DNA of 64,000 bases from positions 62,001 through 126,000 of the forward strand of contig NW_027442041.1 in NCBI RefSeq assembly GCF_048569485.1. Reading direction: 5' to 3'. Numbering within the stretch: position 1 is the stretch's first letter; each line of letters begins with the position of its first letter. The stretch is from Anomaloglossus baeobatrachus. Its lineage: Eukaryota > Chordata > Amphibia > Anura > Aromobatidae. The notes under the pieces were generated by a model that was given only the letters and a program-made list of their open reading frames with translations, had not been told where the DNA came from and did not search any database. This document shows, piece after piece, positions 1-11,927 of this stretch. A program made the position numbers and the translations under genes.

Positions 1-155
1 GGTCAATGCGTGGAGTGGACAGAGCAAGCTCTTTTTCCATCTCCCTGTTCTAAAAATCCATTTAATATATGGTCCCCAGATAGGGGACGTATCAGATATT
101 AAACTGATAAGAACAGATACTACACTTGATCTTAGCCAAAAGGCCGAGAAGCGAT
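1..155 (-). ncRNA. rnu2: U2 snRNA, copy 1, cut by window edge (nt 1-155)
   Basis: The U2 5' end is at 155, starting AUCGCUUCUCGG in the minus sense. The last 32 nt lie beyond the left edge of the window. What is visible matches the array consensus. Confidence 0.96.
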
Positions 156-197
156 AACCAGAATTGGTTTGGGCCTCGAGTGGCACCCTGGCCTATG

Positions 198-218
198 CCG
201 GACACATCTTAGGGAGAG
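198..218 (-). promoter_or_regulatory. Candidate proximal sequence element (PSE) of U2 copy 1
   Basis: In the minus sense this reads CTCTCCCTAAGATGTGTCCGG-like sequence at -43 to -63 from the U2 start, the position where SNAPc binds in vertebrate snRNA promoters. No TATA box is present around -25, as expected for RNA polymerase II snRNA genes and unlike U6. The call rests mainly on position; the sequence matches the loose PSE consensus only partly. The same element recurs at the same offset in every unit, including upstream of the interrupted copy (57294-57314). Confidence 0.5.
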
Positions 219-321
219 AGAGCGAGAGGGAGACAAACCCACGCCTACACAAGACATTTTGTCACCCAAGCCAACCCTTGAAAAGGCTGCTTTGCAGAGC
301 AAAAACAAGAAGAATGGTGCG

Positions 322-341
322 TTTTGCAGCCGCCGCCCACT
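322..341 (-). promoter_or_regulatory. Candidate distal sequence element: octamer-like site plus GC box
   Basis: In the minus sense, CTGCAAAA (6 of 8 with the octamer ATGCAAAT) lies next to a TGGGCGGCGG GC box, at about -167 to -186. Vertebrate U2 enhancers typically pair an Oct-1 site with Sp1 or ZNF143 sites near -200. The octamer here is imperfect, so the true enhancer could be elsewhere in the spacer. Confidence 0.35.
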
Positions 342-485
342 GCAATGAATCTGAATAACTCCTCCTTTAGGGCGCAAGCAACTCCCCTCCCCCTTGCAGT
401 CTTTCCAATTCACGATACAAAAAGACGGACAGGACAGGTTGCCTGACTTTCCGTCACTGCCACCCTTTGCCATCCTTACCCGTAG

Positions 486-662
486 AAAGCCCTTTCATCA
501 TCCCCAAACCCTAATCTTTTCCCTTTCCTTCCCAGCCCCCAAACCCTGCCCTCTGTACCTTTCTCACCACCCGCTTCCCTTCTCCTGTCATCCCCCTACC
601 ACCCGGGAAAAAAAGAGATTGCCCCCTCCTTCCACTAGCCCACCCTCCCACCCAAAGAACAA
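486..662. other. Pyrimidine-rich tract (plus strand) in each spacer
   Basis: This stretch of about 177 bp is dominated by C and T on the plus strand, with CCCTTTCC, CCACCC and similar runs, and with one AAAAAAAGAGA break. It recurs in every unit about 330-510 bp upstream of U2. Its role is unknown; strand-asymmetric tracts of this kind can adopt non-B structure. All three one-base length differences in the array (near 42326, 43787 and 46352) fall in C runs in or beside this tract. Confidence 0.6.
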
Positions 663-703
663 CTTCTTCTGCGCAGCTTGTTTTCTAGGCAGCAGCGCTA
701 TTG

Positions 704-711
704 TGATGTCA
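704..711. promoter_or_regulatory. CRE/ATF-like site in spacer
   Basis: TGATGTCA differs by one base from the CRE TGACGTCA. It sits in a GC-rich block (about 690-735) that also contains ATTGTGA twice, on either side of a G run. It is kept in all units, except that 19025 and 43868 carry single changes in or beside it. It lies roughly 550 bp upstream of U2. A regulatory role is only a suggestion. Confidence 0.25.
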
Positions 712-1248
712 TCGGGGGGCATTGTGACAAGCCGCCAGTGTTCCGTCTCTTCATGTTGTGCACTGTTCAAACCGAAAATACATCAACAGGCAGGCTACAG
801 AAAAGCTTACTAACAAAGGTTAGAGAGGGGCTTTCTCAGAGGGCTTTTTACAGTTTGTCTATTCCCAATTAGCCGGTTTAGTATACTTAATGAAAGTACT
901 AATTCTTTCATAGGCCGCCCATTCTTAGTATTTGACGTTCAGGTAACAACAGGTAACTTTATTTGGAGTGGAAGCAGAGAGATAACACCAGATGCCAATT
1001 GTAGATCCTCTCACACCTGTGGTCACTGCAGCATCTGACTCCACTTTGTCCAAAAGGGATCTATTCCATTCAATTACACATGATCTAGATTAGACTGACA
1101 ACAAGATACTGCACGGGACATAGCAGAGTTGGTAAAGTTGAGTGGTGATGAGTTTGCTATTTGGATGAATAAAGCAAGTAAAAAGTGTGTTAGATAAAAA
1201 TTCATTTCAATTCGCTAATCGGGCTAATATGAATCAGGTGAATCGAGT

Positions 1249-1263
1249 TCTGCTTTTGGAAAC
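1249..1263 (-). terminator. U2 3' box (3'-end formation signal) of copy 2
   Basis: In the minus sense this reads GTTTCCAAAAGCAGA, beginning 14 nt after the last U2 nucleotide. It is a near-perfect fit to the vertebrate snRNA 3' box (GTTT, 0-3 nt, AAAA, then a purine-led AGA end), which directs Integrator-dependent 3' processing. It is present at the same offset (14-28 nt past the gene) in every unit. In copy 43 (54878-54892) one spacer base differs at 54888, which the consensus tolerates. Confidence 0.85.
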
Positions 1264-1276
1264 TGGGTTAAGAAGG

Positions 1277-1463
1277 GGTGCACCGTTCCTGGAGGTACTG
1301 CAATACCAGGTCAATGCGTGGAGTGGACAGAGCAAGCTCTTTTTCCATCTCCCTGTTCTAAAAATCCATTTAATATATGGTCCCCAGATAGGGGACGTAT
1401 CAGATATTAAACTGATAAGAACAGATACTACACTTGATCTTAGCCAAAAGGCCGAGAAGCGAT
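1277..1463 (-). ncRNA. rnu2: U2 snRNA, copy 2 (reference copy for the array)
   Basis: U2 is the branch-site-recognising RNA of the major spliceosome. The 187-nt gene runs from AUCGCUUCUCGG to GGUGCACC; a 3' A is added after transcription in vertebrates. Visible landmarks are stem I around GGCCUUUUGGCU and the branch-point recognition GUAGUA at nt 33-38. Stem IIa is in the form GUCCCC-UAUCU-GGGGAC, where human has GUCCUC/GAGGAC, a compensated change. The Sm site AUUUUUA is at nt 99-105, stem III contains GAGCUUGCUC, and the stem-loop IV loop UAUUGCAGUAC binds U2B''/U2A'. All of these are intact, so the gene looks functional. Confidence 0.98.
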
Positions 1464-2584
1464 AACCAGAATTGGTTTGGGCCTCGAGTGGCACCCTGGC
1501 CTATGCCGGACACATCTTAGGGAGAGAGAGCGAGAGGGAGACAAACCCACGCCTACACAAGACATTTTGTCACCCAAGCCAACCCTTGAAAAGGCTGCTT
1601 TGCAGAGCAAAAACAAGAAGAATGGTGCGTTTTGCAGCCGCCGCCCACTGCAATGAATCTGAATAACTCCTCCTTTAGGGCGCAAGCAACTCCCCTCCCC
1701 CTTGCAGTCTTTCCAATTCACGATACAAAAAGACGGACAGGACAGGTTGCCTGACTTTCCGTCACTGCCACCCTTTGCCATCCTTACCCGTAGAAAGCCC
1801 TTTCATCATCCCCAAACCCTAATCTTTTCCCTTTCCTTCCCAGCCCCCAAACCCTGCCCTCTGTACCTTTCTCACCACCCGCTTCCCTTCTCCTGTCATC
1901 CCCCTACCACCCGGGAAAAAAAGAGATTGCCCCCTCCTTCCACTAGCCCACCCTCCCACCCAAAGAACAACTTCTTCTGCGCAGCTTGTTTTCTAGGCAG
2001 CAGCGCTATTGTGATGTCATCGGGGGGCATTGTGACAAGCCGCCAGTGTTCCGTCTCTTCATGTTGTGCACTGTTCAAACCGAAAATACATCAACAGGCA
2101 GGCTACAGAAAAGCTTACTAACAAAGGTTAGAGAGGGGCTTTCTCAGAGGGCTTTTTACAGTTTGTCTATTCCCAATTAGCCGGTTTAGTATACTTAATG
2201 AAAGTACTAATTCTTTCATAGGCCGCCCATTCTTAGTATTTGACGTTCAGGTAACAACAGGTAACTTTATTTGGAGTGGAAGCAGAGAGATAACACCAGA
2301 TGCCAATTGTAGATCCTCTCACACCTGTGGTCACTGCAGCATCTGACTCCACTTTGTCCAAAAGGGATCTATTCCATTCAATTACACATGATCTAGATTA
2401 GACTGACAACAAGATACTGCACGGGACATAGCAGAGTTGGTGAAGTTGAGTGGTGATGAGTTTGCTATTTGGATGAATAAAGCAAGTAAAAAGTGTGTTA
2501 GATAAAAATTCATTTCAATTCGCTAATCGGGCTAATATGAATCAGGTGAATCGAGTTCTGCTTTTGGAAACTGGGTTAAGAAGG

Positions 2585-2771
2585 GGTGCACCGTTCCTGG
2601 AGGTACTGCAATACCAGGTCAATGCGTGGAGTGGACAGAGCAAGCTCTTTTTCCATCTCCCTGTTCTAAAAATCCATTTAATATATGGTCCCCAGATAGG
2701 GGACGTATCAGATATTAAACTGATAAGAACAGATACTACACTTGATCTTAGCCAAAAGGCCGAGAAGCGAT
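2585..2771 (-). ncRNA. rnu2: U2 snRNA, copy 3
   Basis: Complete; consensus. Confidence 0.97.
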
Positions 2772-3892
2772 AACCAGAATTGGTTTGGGCCTCGAGTGGC
2801 ACCCTGGCCTATGCCGGACACATCTTAGGGAGAGAGAGCGAGAGGGAGACAAACCCACGCCTACACAAGACATTTTGTCACCCAAGCCAACCCTTGAAAA
2901 GGCTGCTTTGCAGAGCAAAAACAAGAAGAATGGTGCGTTTTGCAGCCGCCGCCCACTGCAATGAATCTGAATAACTCCTCCTTTAGGGCGCAAGCAACTC
3001 CCCTCCCCCTTGCAGTCTTTCCAATTCACGATACAAAAAGACGGACAGGACAGGTTGCCTGACTTTCCGTCACTGCCACCCTTTGCCATCCTTACCCGTA
3101 GAAAGCCCTTTCATCATCCCCAAACCCTAATCTTTTCCCTTTCCTTCCCAGCCCCCAAACCCTGCCCTCTGTACCTTTCTCACCACCCGCTTCCCTTCTC
3201 CTGTCATCCCCCTACCACCCGGGAAAAAAAGAGATTGCCCCCTCCTTCCACTAGCCCACCCTCCCACCCAAAGAACAACTTCTTCTGCGCAGCTTGTTTT
3301 CTAGGCAGCAGCGCTATTGTGATGTCATCGGGGGGCATTGTGACAAGCCGCCAGTGTTCCGTCTCTTCATGTTGTGCACTGTTCAAACCGAAAATACATC
3401 AACAGGCAGGCTACAGAAAAGCTTACTAACAAAGGTTAGAGAGGGGCTTTCTCAGAGGGCTTTTTACAGTTTGTCTATTCCCAATTAGCCGGTTTAGTAT
3501 ACTTAATGAAAGTACTAATTCTTTCATAGGCCGCCCATTCTTAGTATTTGACGTTCAGGTAACAACAGGTAACTTTATTTGGAGTGGAAGCAGAGAGATA
3601 ACACCAGATGCCAATTGTAGATCCTCTCACACCTGTGGTCACTGCAGCATCTGACTCCACTTTGTCCAAAAGGGATCTATTCCATTCAATTACACATGAT
3701 CTAGATTAGACTGACAACAAGATACTGCACGGGACATAGCAGAGTTGGTGAAGTTGAGTGGTGATGAGTTTGCTATTTGGATGAATAAAGCAAGTAAAAA
3801 GTGTGTTAGATAAAAATTCATTTCAATTCGCTAATCGGGCTAATATGAATCAGGTGAATCGAGTTCTGCTTTTGGAAACTGGGTTAAGAAGG

Positions 3893-4079
3893 GGTGCACC
3901 GTTCCTGGAGGTACTGCAATACCAGGTCAATGCGTGGAGTGGACAGAGCAAGCTCTTTTTCCATCTCCCTGTTCTAAAAATCCATTTAATATATGGTCCC
4001 CAGATAGGGGACGTATCAGATATTAAACTGATAAGAACAGATACTACACTTGATCTTAGCCAAAAGGCCGAGAAGCGAT
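3893..4079 (-). ncRNA. rnu2: U2 snRNA, copy 4
   Basis: Complete; consensus. Its upstream spacer has one C-to-A change at 4528. Confidence 0.97.
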
Positions 4080-5200
4080 AACCAGAATTGGTTTGGGCCT
4101 CGAGTGGCACCCTGGCCTATGCCGGACACATCTTAGGGAGAGAGAGCGAGAGGGAGACAAACCCACGCCTACACAAGACATTTTGTCACCCAAGCCAACC
4201 CTTGAAAAGGCTGCTTTGCAGAGCAAAAACAAGAAGAATGGTGCGTTTTGCAGCCGCCGCCCACTGCAATGAATCTGAATAACTCCTCCTTTAGGGCGCA
4301 AGCAACTCCCCTCCCCCTTGCAGTCTTTCCAATTCACGATACAAAAAGACGGACAGGACAGGTTGCCTGACTTTCCGTCACTGCCACCCTTTGCCATCCT
4401 TACCCGTAGAAAGCCCTTTCATCATCCCCAAACCCTAATCTTTTCCCTTTCCTTCCCAGCCCCCAAACCCTGCCCTCTGTACCTTTCTCACCACCCGCTT
4501 CCCTTCTCCTGTCATCCCCCTACCACCAGGGAAAAAAAGAGATTGCCCCCTCCTTCCACTAGCCCACCCTCCCACCCAAAGAACAACTTCTTCTGCGCAG
4601 CTTGTTTTCTAGGCAGCAGCGCTATTGTGATGTCATCGGGGGGCATTGTGACAAGCCGCCAGTGTTCCGTCTCTTCATGTTGTGCACTGTTCAAACCGAA
4701 AATACATCAACAGGCAGGCTACAGAAAAGCTTACTAACAAAGGTTAGAGAGGGGCTTTCTCAGAGGGCTTTTTACAGTTTGTCTATTCCCAATTAGCCGG
4801 TTTAGTATACTTAATGAAAGTACTAATTCTTTCATAGGCCGCCCATTCTTAGTATTTGACGTTCAGGTAACAACAGGTAACTTTATTTGGAGTGGAAGCA
4901 GAGAGATAACACCAGATGCCAATTGTAGATCCTCTCACACCTGTGGTCACTGCAGCATCTGACTCCACTTTGTCCAAAAGGGATCTATTCCATTCAATTA
5001 CACATGATCTAGATTAGACTGACAACAAGATACTGCACGGGACATAGCAGAGTTGGTGAAGTTGAGTGGTGATGAGTTTGCTATTTGGATGAATAAAGCA
5101 AGTAAAAAGTGTGTTAGATAAAAATTCATTTCAATTCGCTAATCGGGCTAATATGAATCAGGTGAATCGAGTTCTGCTTTTGGAAACTGGGTTAAGAAGG

Positions 5201-5387
5201 GGTGCACCGTTCCTGGAGGTACTGCAATACCAGGTCAATGCGTGGAGTGGACAGAGCAAGCTCTTTTTCCATCTCCCTGTTCTAAAAATCCATTTAATAT
5301 ATGGTCCCCAGATAGGGGACGTATCAGATATTAAACTGATAAGAACAGATACTACACTTGATCTTAGCCAAAAGGCCGAGAAGCGAT
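5201..5387 (-). ncRNA. rnu2: U2 snRNA, copy 5
   Basis: Complete; consensus. Confidence 0.97.
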
Positions 5388-6508
5388 AACCAGAATTGGT
5401 TTGGGCCTCGAGTGGCACCCTGGCCTATGCCGGACACATCTTAGGGAGAGAGAGCGAGAGGGAGACAAACCCACGCCTACACAAGACATTTTGTCACCCA
5501 AGCCAACCCTTGAAAAGGCTGCTTTGCAGAGCAAAAACAAGAAGAATGGTGCGTTTTGCAGCCGCCGCCCACTGCAATGAATCTGAATAACTCCTCCTTT
5601 AGGGCGCAAGCAACTCCCCTCCCCCTTGCAGTCTTTCCAATTCACGATACAAAAAGACGGACAGGACAGGTTGCCTGACTTTCCGTCACTGCCACCCTTT
5701 GCCATCCTTACCCGTAGAAAGCCCTTTCATCATCCCCAAACCCTAATCTTTTCCCTTTCCTTCCCAGCCCCCAAACCCTGCCCTCTGTACCTTTCTCACC
5801 ACCCGCTTCCCTTCTCCTGTCATCCCCCTACCACCCGGGAAAAAAAGAGATTGCCCCCTCCTTCCACTAGCCCACCCTCCCACCCAAAGAACAACTTCTT
5901 CTGCGCAGCTTGTTTTCTAGGCAGCAGCGCTATTGTGATGTCATCGGGGGGCATTGTGACAAGCCGCCAGTGTTCCGTCTCTTCATGTTGTGCACTGTTC
6001 AAACCGAAAATACATCAACAGGCAGGCTACAGAAAAGCTTACTAACAAAGGTTAGAGAGGGGCTTTCTCAGAGGGCTTTTTACAGTTTGTCTATTCCCAA
6101 TTAGCCGGTTTAGTATACTTAATGAAAGTACTAATTCTTTCATAGGCCGCCCATTCTTAGTATTTGACGTTCAGGTAACAACAGGTAACTTTATTTGGAG
6201 TGGAAGCAGAGAGATAACACCAGATGCCAATTGTAGATCCTCTCACACCTGTGGTCACTGCAGCATCTGACTCCACTTTGTCCAAAAGGGATCTATTCCA
6301 TTCAATTACACATGATCTAGATTAGACTGACAACAAGATACTGCACGGGACATAGCAGAGTTGGTGAAGTTGAGTGGTGATGAGTTTGCTATTTGGATGA
6401 ATAAAGCAAGTAAAAAGTGTGTTAGATAAAAATTCATTTCAATTCGCTAATCGGGCTAATATGAATCAGGTGAATCGAGTTCTGCTTTTGGAAACTGGGT
6501 TAAGAAGG

Positions 6509-6695
6509 GGTGCACCGTTCCTGGAGGTACTGCAATACCAGGTCAATGCGTGGAGTGGACAGAGCAAGCTCGTTTTCCATCTCCCTGTTCTAAAAATCCA
6601 TTTAATATATGGTCCCCAGATAGGGGACGTATCAGATATTAAACTGATAAGAACAGATACTACACTTGATCTTAGCCAAAAGGCCGAGAAGCGAT
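6509..6695 (-). ncRNA. rnu2: U2 snRNA, copy 6, variant A124C
   Basis: Complete, with one change at 6572 (T to G on plus), giving A124C in the RNA. That A can pair with the U after GCUC to extend stem III, so the change removes one terminal pair. The effect is probably mild. Confidence 0.97.
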
Positions 6696-7816
6696 AACCA
6701 GAATTGGTTTGGGCCTCGAGTGGCACCCTGGCCTATGCCGGACACATCTTAGGGAGAGAGAGCGAGAGGGAGACAAACCCACGCCTACACAAGACATTTT
6801 GTCACCCAAGCCAACCCTTGAAAAGGCTGCTTTGCAGAGCAAAAACAAGAAGAATGGTGCGTTTTGCAGCCGCCGCCCACTGCAATGAATCTGAATAACT
6901 CCTCCTTTAGGGCGCAAGCAACTCCCCTCCCCCTTGCAGTCTTTCCAATTCACGATACAAAAAGACGGACAGGACAGGTTGCCTGACTTTCCGTCACTGC
7001 CACCCTTTGCCATCCTTACCCGTAGAAAGCCCTTTCATCATCCCCAAACCCTAATCTTTTCCCTTTCCTTCCCAGCCCCCAAACCCTGCCCTCTGTACCT
7101 TTCTCACCACCCGCTTCCCTTCTCCTGTCATCCCCCTACCACCCGGGAAAAAAAGAGATTGCCCCCTCCTTCCACTAGCCCACCCTCCCACCCAAAGAAC
7201 AACTTCTTCTGCGCAGCTTGTTTTCTAGGCAGCAGCGCTATTGTGATGTCATCGGGGGGCATTGTGACAAGCCGCCAGTGTTCCGTCTCTTCATGTTGTG
7301 CACTGTTCAAACCGAAAATACATCAACAGGCAGGCTACAGAAAAGCTTACTAACAAAGGTTAGAGAGGGGCTTTCTCAGAGGGCTTTTTACAGTTTGTCT
7401 ATTCCCAATTAGCCGGTTTAGTATACTTAATGAAAGTACTAATTCTTTCATAGGCCGCCCATTCTTAGTATTTGACGTTCAGGTAACAACAGGTAACTTT
7501 ATTTGGAGTGGAAGCAGAGAGATAACACCAGATGCCAATTGTAGATCCTCTCACACCTGTGGTCACTGCAGCATCTGACTCCACTTTGTCCAAAAGGGAT
7601 CTATTCCATTCAATTACACATGATCTAGATTAGACTGACAACAAGATACTGCACGGGACATAGCAGAGTTGGTGAAGTTGAGTGGTGATGAGTTTGCTAT
7701 TTGGATGAATAAAGCAAGTAAAAAGTGTGTTAGATAAAAATTCATTTCAATTCGCTAATCGGGCTAATATGAATCAGGTGAATCGAGTTCTGCTTTTGGA
7801 AACTGGGTTAAGAAGG

Positions 7817-8003
7817 GGTGCACCGTTCCTGGAGGTACTGCAATACCAGGTCAATGCGTGGAGTGGACAGAGCAAGCTCTTTTTCCATCTCCCTGTTCTA
7901 AAAATCCATTTAATATATGGTCCCCAGATAGGGGACGTATCAGATATTAAACTGATAAGAACAGATACTACACTTGATCTTAGCCAAAAGGCCGAGAAGC
8001 GAT
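7817..8003 (-). ncRNA. rnu2: U2 snRNA, copy 7
   Basis: Complete; consensus. Confidence 0.97.
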
Positions 8004-9124
8004 AACCAGAATTGGTTTGGGCCTCGAGTGGCACCCTGGCCTATGCCGGACACATCTTAGGGAGAGAGAGCGAGAGGGAGACAAACCCACGCCTACACAA
8101 GACATTTTGTCACCCAAGCCAACCCTTGAAAAGGCTGCTTTGCAGAGCAAAAACAAGAAGAATGGTGCGTTTTGCAGCCGCCGCCCACTGCAATGAATCT
8201 GAATAACTCCTCCTTTAGGGCGCAAGCAACTCCCCTCCCCCTTGCAGTCTTTCCAATTCACGATACAAAAAGACGGACAGGACAGGTTGCCTGACTTTCC
8301 GTCACTGCCACCCTTTGCCATCCTTACCCGTAGAAAGCCCTTTCATCATCCCCAAACCCTAATCTTTTCCCTTTCCTTCCCAGCCCCCAAACCCTGCCCT
8401 CTGTACCTTTCTCACCACCCGCTTCCCTTCTCCTGTCATCCCCCTACCACCCGGGAAAAAAAGAGATTGCCCCCTCCTTCCACTAGCCCACCCTCCCACC
8501 CAAAGAACAACTTCTTCTGCGCAGCTTGTTTTCTAGGCAGCAGCGCTATTGTGATGTCATCGGGGGGCATTGTGACAAGCCGCCAGTGTTCCGTCTCTTC
8601 ATGTTGTGCACTGTTCAAACCGAAAATACATCAACAGGCAGGCTACAGAAAAGCTTACTAACAAAGGTTAGAGAGGGGCTTTCTCAGAGGGCTTTTTACA
8701 GTTTGTCTATTCCCAATTAGCCGGTTTAGTATACTTAATGAAAGTACTAATTCTTTCATAGGCCGCCCATTCTTAGTATTTGACGTTCAGGTAACAACAG
8801 GTAACTTTATTTGGAGTGGAAGCAGAGAGATAACACCAGATGCCAATTGTAGATCCTCTCACACCTGTGGTCACTGCAGCATCTGACTCCACTTTGTCCA
8901 AAAGGGATCTATTCCATTCAATTACACATGATCTAGATTAGACTGACAACAAGATACTGCACGGGACATAGCAGAGTTGGTGAAGTTGAGTGGTGATGAG
9001 TTTGCTATTTGGATGAATAAAGCAAGTAAAAAGTGTGTTAGATAAAAATTCATTTCAATTCGCTAATCGGGCTAATATGAATCAGGTGAATCGAGTTCTG
9101 CTTTTGGAAACTGGGTTAAGAAGG

Positions 9125-9311
9125 GGTGCACCGTTCCTGGAGGTACTGCAATACCAGGTCAATGCGTGGAGTGGACAGAGCAAGCTCTTTTTCCATCTCC
9201 CTGTTCTAAAAATCCATTTAATATATGGTCCCCAGATAGGGGACGTATCAGATATTAAACTGATAAGAACAGATACTACACTTGATCTTAGCCAAAAGGC
9301 CGAGAAGCGAT
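9125..9311 (-). ncRNA. rnu2: U2 snRNA, copy 8
   Basis: Complete; consensus. Confidence 0.97.
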
Positions 9312-10432
9312 AACCAGAATTGGTTTGGGCCTCGAGTGGCACCCTGGCCTATGCCGGACACATCTTAGGGAGAGAGAGCGAGAGGGAGACAAACCCACGC
9401 CTACACAAGACATTTTGTCACCCAAGCCAACCCTTGAAAAGGCTGCTTTGCAGAGCAAAAACAAGAAGAATGGTGCGTTTTGCAGCCGCCGCCCACTGCA
9501 ATGAATCTGAATAACTCCTCCTTTAGGGCGCAAGCAACTCCCCTCCCCCTTGCAGTCTTTCCAATTCACGATACAAAAAGACGGACAGGACAGGTTGCCT
9601 GACTTTCCGTCACTGCCACCCTTTGCCATCCTTACCCGTAGAAAGCCCTTTCATCATCCCCAAACCCTAATCTTTTCCCTTTCCTTCCCAGCCCCCAAAC
9701 CCTGCCCTCTGTACCTTTCTCACCACCCGCTTCCCTTCTCCTGTCATCCCCCTACCACCCGGGAAAAAAAGAGATTGCCCCCTCCTTCCACTAGCCCACC
9801 CTCCCACCCAAAGAACAACTTCTTCTGCGCAGCTTGTTTTCTAGGCAGCAGCGCTATTGTGATGTCATCGGGGGGCATTGTGACAAGCCGCCAGTGTTCC
9901 GTCTCTTCATGTTGTGCACTGTTCAAACCGAAAATACATCAACAGGCAGGCTACAGAAAAGCTTACTAACAAAGGTTAGAGAGGGGCTTTCTCAGAGGGC
10001 TTTTTACAGTTTGTCTATTCCCAATTAGCCGGTTTAGTATACTTAATGAAAGTACTAATTCTTTCATAGGCCGCCCATTCTTAGTATTTGACGTTCAGGT
10101 AACAACAGGTAACTTTATTTGGAGTGGAAGCAGAGAGATAACACCAGATGCCAATTGTAGATCCTCTCACACCTGTGGTCACTGCAGCATCTGACTCCAC
10201 TTTGTCCAAAAGGGATCTATTCCATTCAATTACACATGATCTAGATTAGACTGACAACAAGATACTGCACGGGACATAGCAGAGTTGGTGAAGTTGAGTG
10301 GTGATGAGTTTGCTATTTGGATGAATAAAGCAAGTAAAAAGTGTGTTAGATAAAAATTCATTTCAATTCGCTAATCGGGCTAATATGAATCAGGTGAATC
10401 GAGTTCTGCTTTTGGAAACTGGGTTAAGAAGG

Positions 10433-10619
10433 GGTGCACCGTTCCTGGAGGTACTGCAATACCAGGTCAATGCGTGGAGTGGACAGAGCAAGCTCTTTTT
10501 CCATCTCCCTGTTCTAAAAATCCATTTAATATATGGTCCCCAGATAGGGGACGTATCAGATATTAAACTGATAAGAACAGATACTACACTTGATCTTAGC
10601 CAAAAGGCCGAGAAGCGAT
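10433..10619 (-). ncRNA. rnu2: U2 snRNA, copy 9
   Basis: Complete; consensus. Its upstream spacer has C-to-T at 11373. Confidence 0.97.
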
Positions 10620-11740
10620 AACCAGAATTGGTTTGGGCCTCGAGTGGCACCCTGGCCTATGCCGGACACATCTTAGGGAGAGAGAGCGAGAGGGAGACAA
10701 ACCCACGCCTACACAAGACATTTTGTCACCCAAGCCAACCCTTGAAAAGGCTGCTTTGCAGAGCAAAAACAAGAAGAATGGTGCGTTTTGCAGCCGCCGC
10801 CCACTGCAATGAATCTGAATAACTCCTCCTTTAGGGCGCAAGCAACTCCCCTCCCCCTTGCAGTCTTTCCAATTCACGATACAAAAAGACGGACAGGACA
10901 GGTTGCCTGACTTTCCGTCACTGCCACCCTTTGCCATCCTTACCCGTAGAAAGCCCTTTCATCATCCCCAAACCCTAATCTTTTCCCTTTCCTTCCCAGC
11001 CCCCAAACCCTGCCCTCTGTACCTTTCTCACCACCCGCTTCCCTTCTCCTGTCATCCCCCTACCACCCGGGAAAAAAAGAGATTGCCCCCTCCTTCCACT
11101 AGCCCACCCTCCCACCCAAAGAACAACTTCTTCTGCGCAGCTTGTTTTCTAGGCAGCAGCGCTATTGTGATGTCATCGGGGGGCATTGTGACAAGCCGCC
11201 AGTGTTCCGTCTCTTCATGTTGTGCACTGTTCAAACCGAAAATACATCAACAGGCAGGCTACAGAAAAGCTTACTAACAAAGGTTAGAGAGGGGCTTTCT
11301 CAGAGGGCTTTTTACAGTTTGTCTATTCCCAATTAGCCGGTTTAGTATACTTAATGAAAGTACTAATTCTTTTATAGGCCGCCCATTCTTAGTATTTGAC
11401 GTTCAGGTAACAACAGGTAACTTTATTTGGAGTGGAAGCAGAGAGATAACACCAGATGCCAATTGTAGATCCTCTCACACCTGTGGTCACTGCAGCATCT
11501 GACTCCACTTTGTCCAAAAGGGATCTATTCCATTCAATTACACATGATCTAGATTAGACTGACAACAAGATACTGCACGGGACATAGCAGAGTTGGTGAA
11601 GTTGAGTGGTGATGAGTTTGCTATTTGGATGAATAAAGCAAGTAAAAAGTGTGTTAGATAAAAATTCATTTCAATTCGCTAATCGGGCTAATATGAATCA
11701 GGTGAATCGAGTTCTGCTTTTGGAAACTGGGTTAAGAAGG

Positions 11741-11927
11741 GGTGCACCGTTCCTGGAGGTACTGCAATACCAGGTCAATGCGTGGAGTGGACAGAGCAAG
11801 CTCTTTTTCCATCTCCCTGTTCTAAAAATCCATTTAATATATGGTCCCCAGATAGGGGACGTATCAGATATTAAACTGATAAGAACAGATACTACACTTG
11901 ATCTTAGCCAAAAGGCCGAGAAGCGAT
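11741..11927 (-). ncRNA. rnu2: U2 snRNA, copy 10
   Basis: Complete; consensus. Confidence 0.97.

Larger units (their letters stand above)
156..1276. other. Representative 1121-bp spacer between U2 genes
   Basis: This is the first complete spacer; all others are near-copies. In the direction of U2 transcription, from 1276 down to 156, it holds the 3' box of copy 2, about 500 bp of AT-rich unremarkable sequence, and a small GC-rich block with a CRE-like site (about 690-735). A 180-bp purine/pyrimidine-skewed tract and the DSE and PSE candidates of copy 1 follow. I see no second RNA gene, no TATA box and no credible protein gene. Spacer variants seen in single units are at 1134, 4528, 11373, 18481, 19025, 27385, 34923-34924, 35956, 43868, 46004, 52714, 54888 and 55460. 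One-base indels lie near 42326, 43787 and 46352. Confidence 0.9.

Noticed and set aside
507-515. Telomere-like AAACCCTAA
   Set aside because: A single occurrence per unit in C-rich sequence, not a tandem telomeric run.
765-773. GTTCAAACC, which fits a tRNA/SINE B box
   Set aside because: No A box at a suitable distance and no cloverleaf or T-run terminator; a 9-bp match is expected by chance.
132-872. Recurring open frames of 60-139 aa on both strands in every unit
   Set aside because: They overlap each other and the U2 gene, have compositions set by the C/T-rich spacer, resemble no protein I recognise, and repeat only because the DNA repeats.
156-1276. A second small RNA gene on the plus strand of the spacer
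   Set aside because: I looked for a plus-strand 3' box, a PSE at proper spacing, a TATA box and 5S or tRNA features, and found none convincing.
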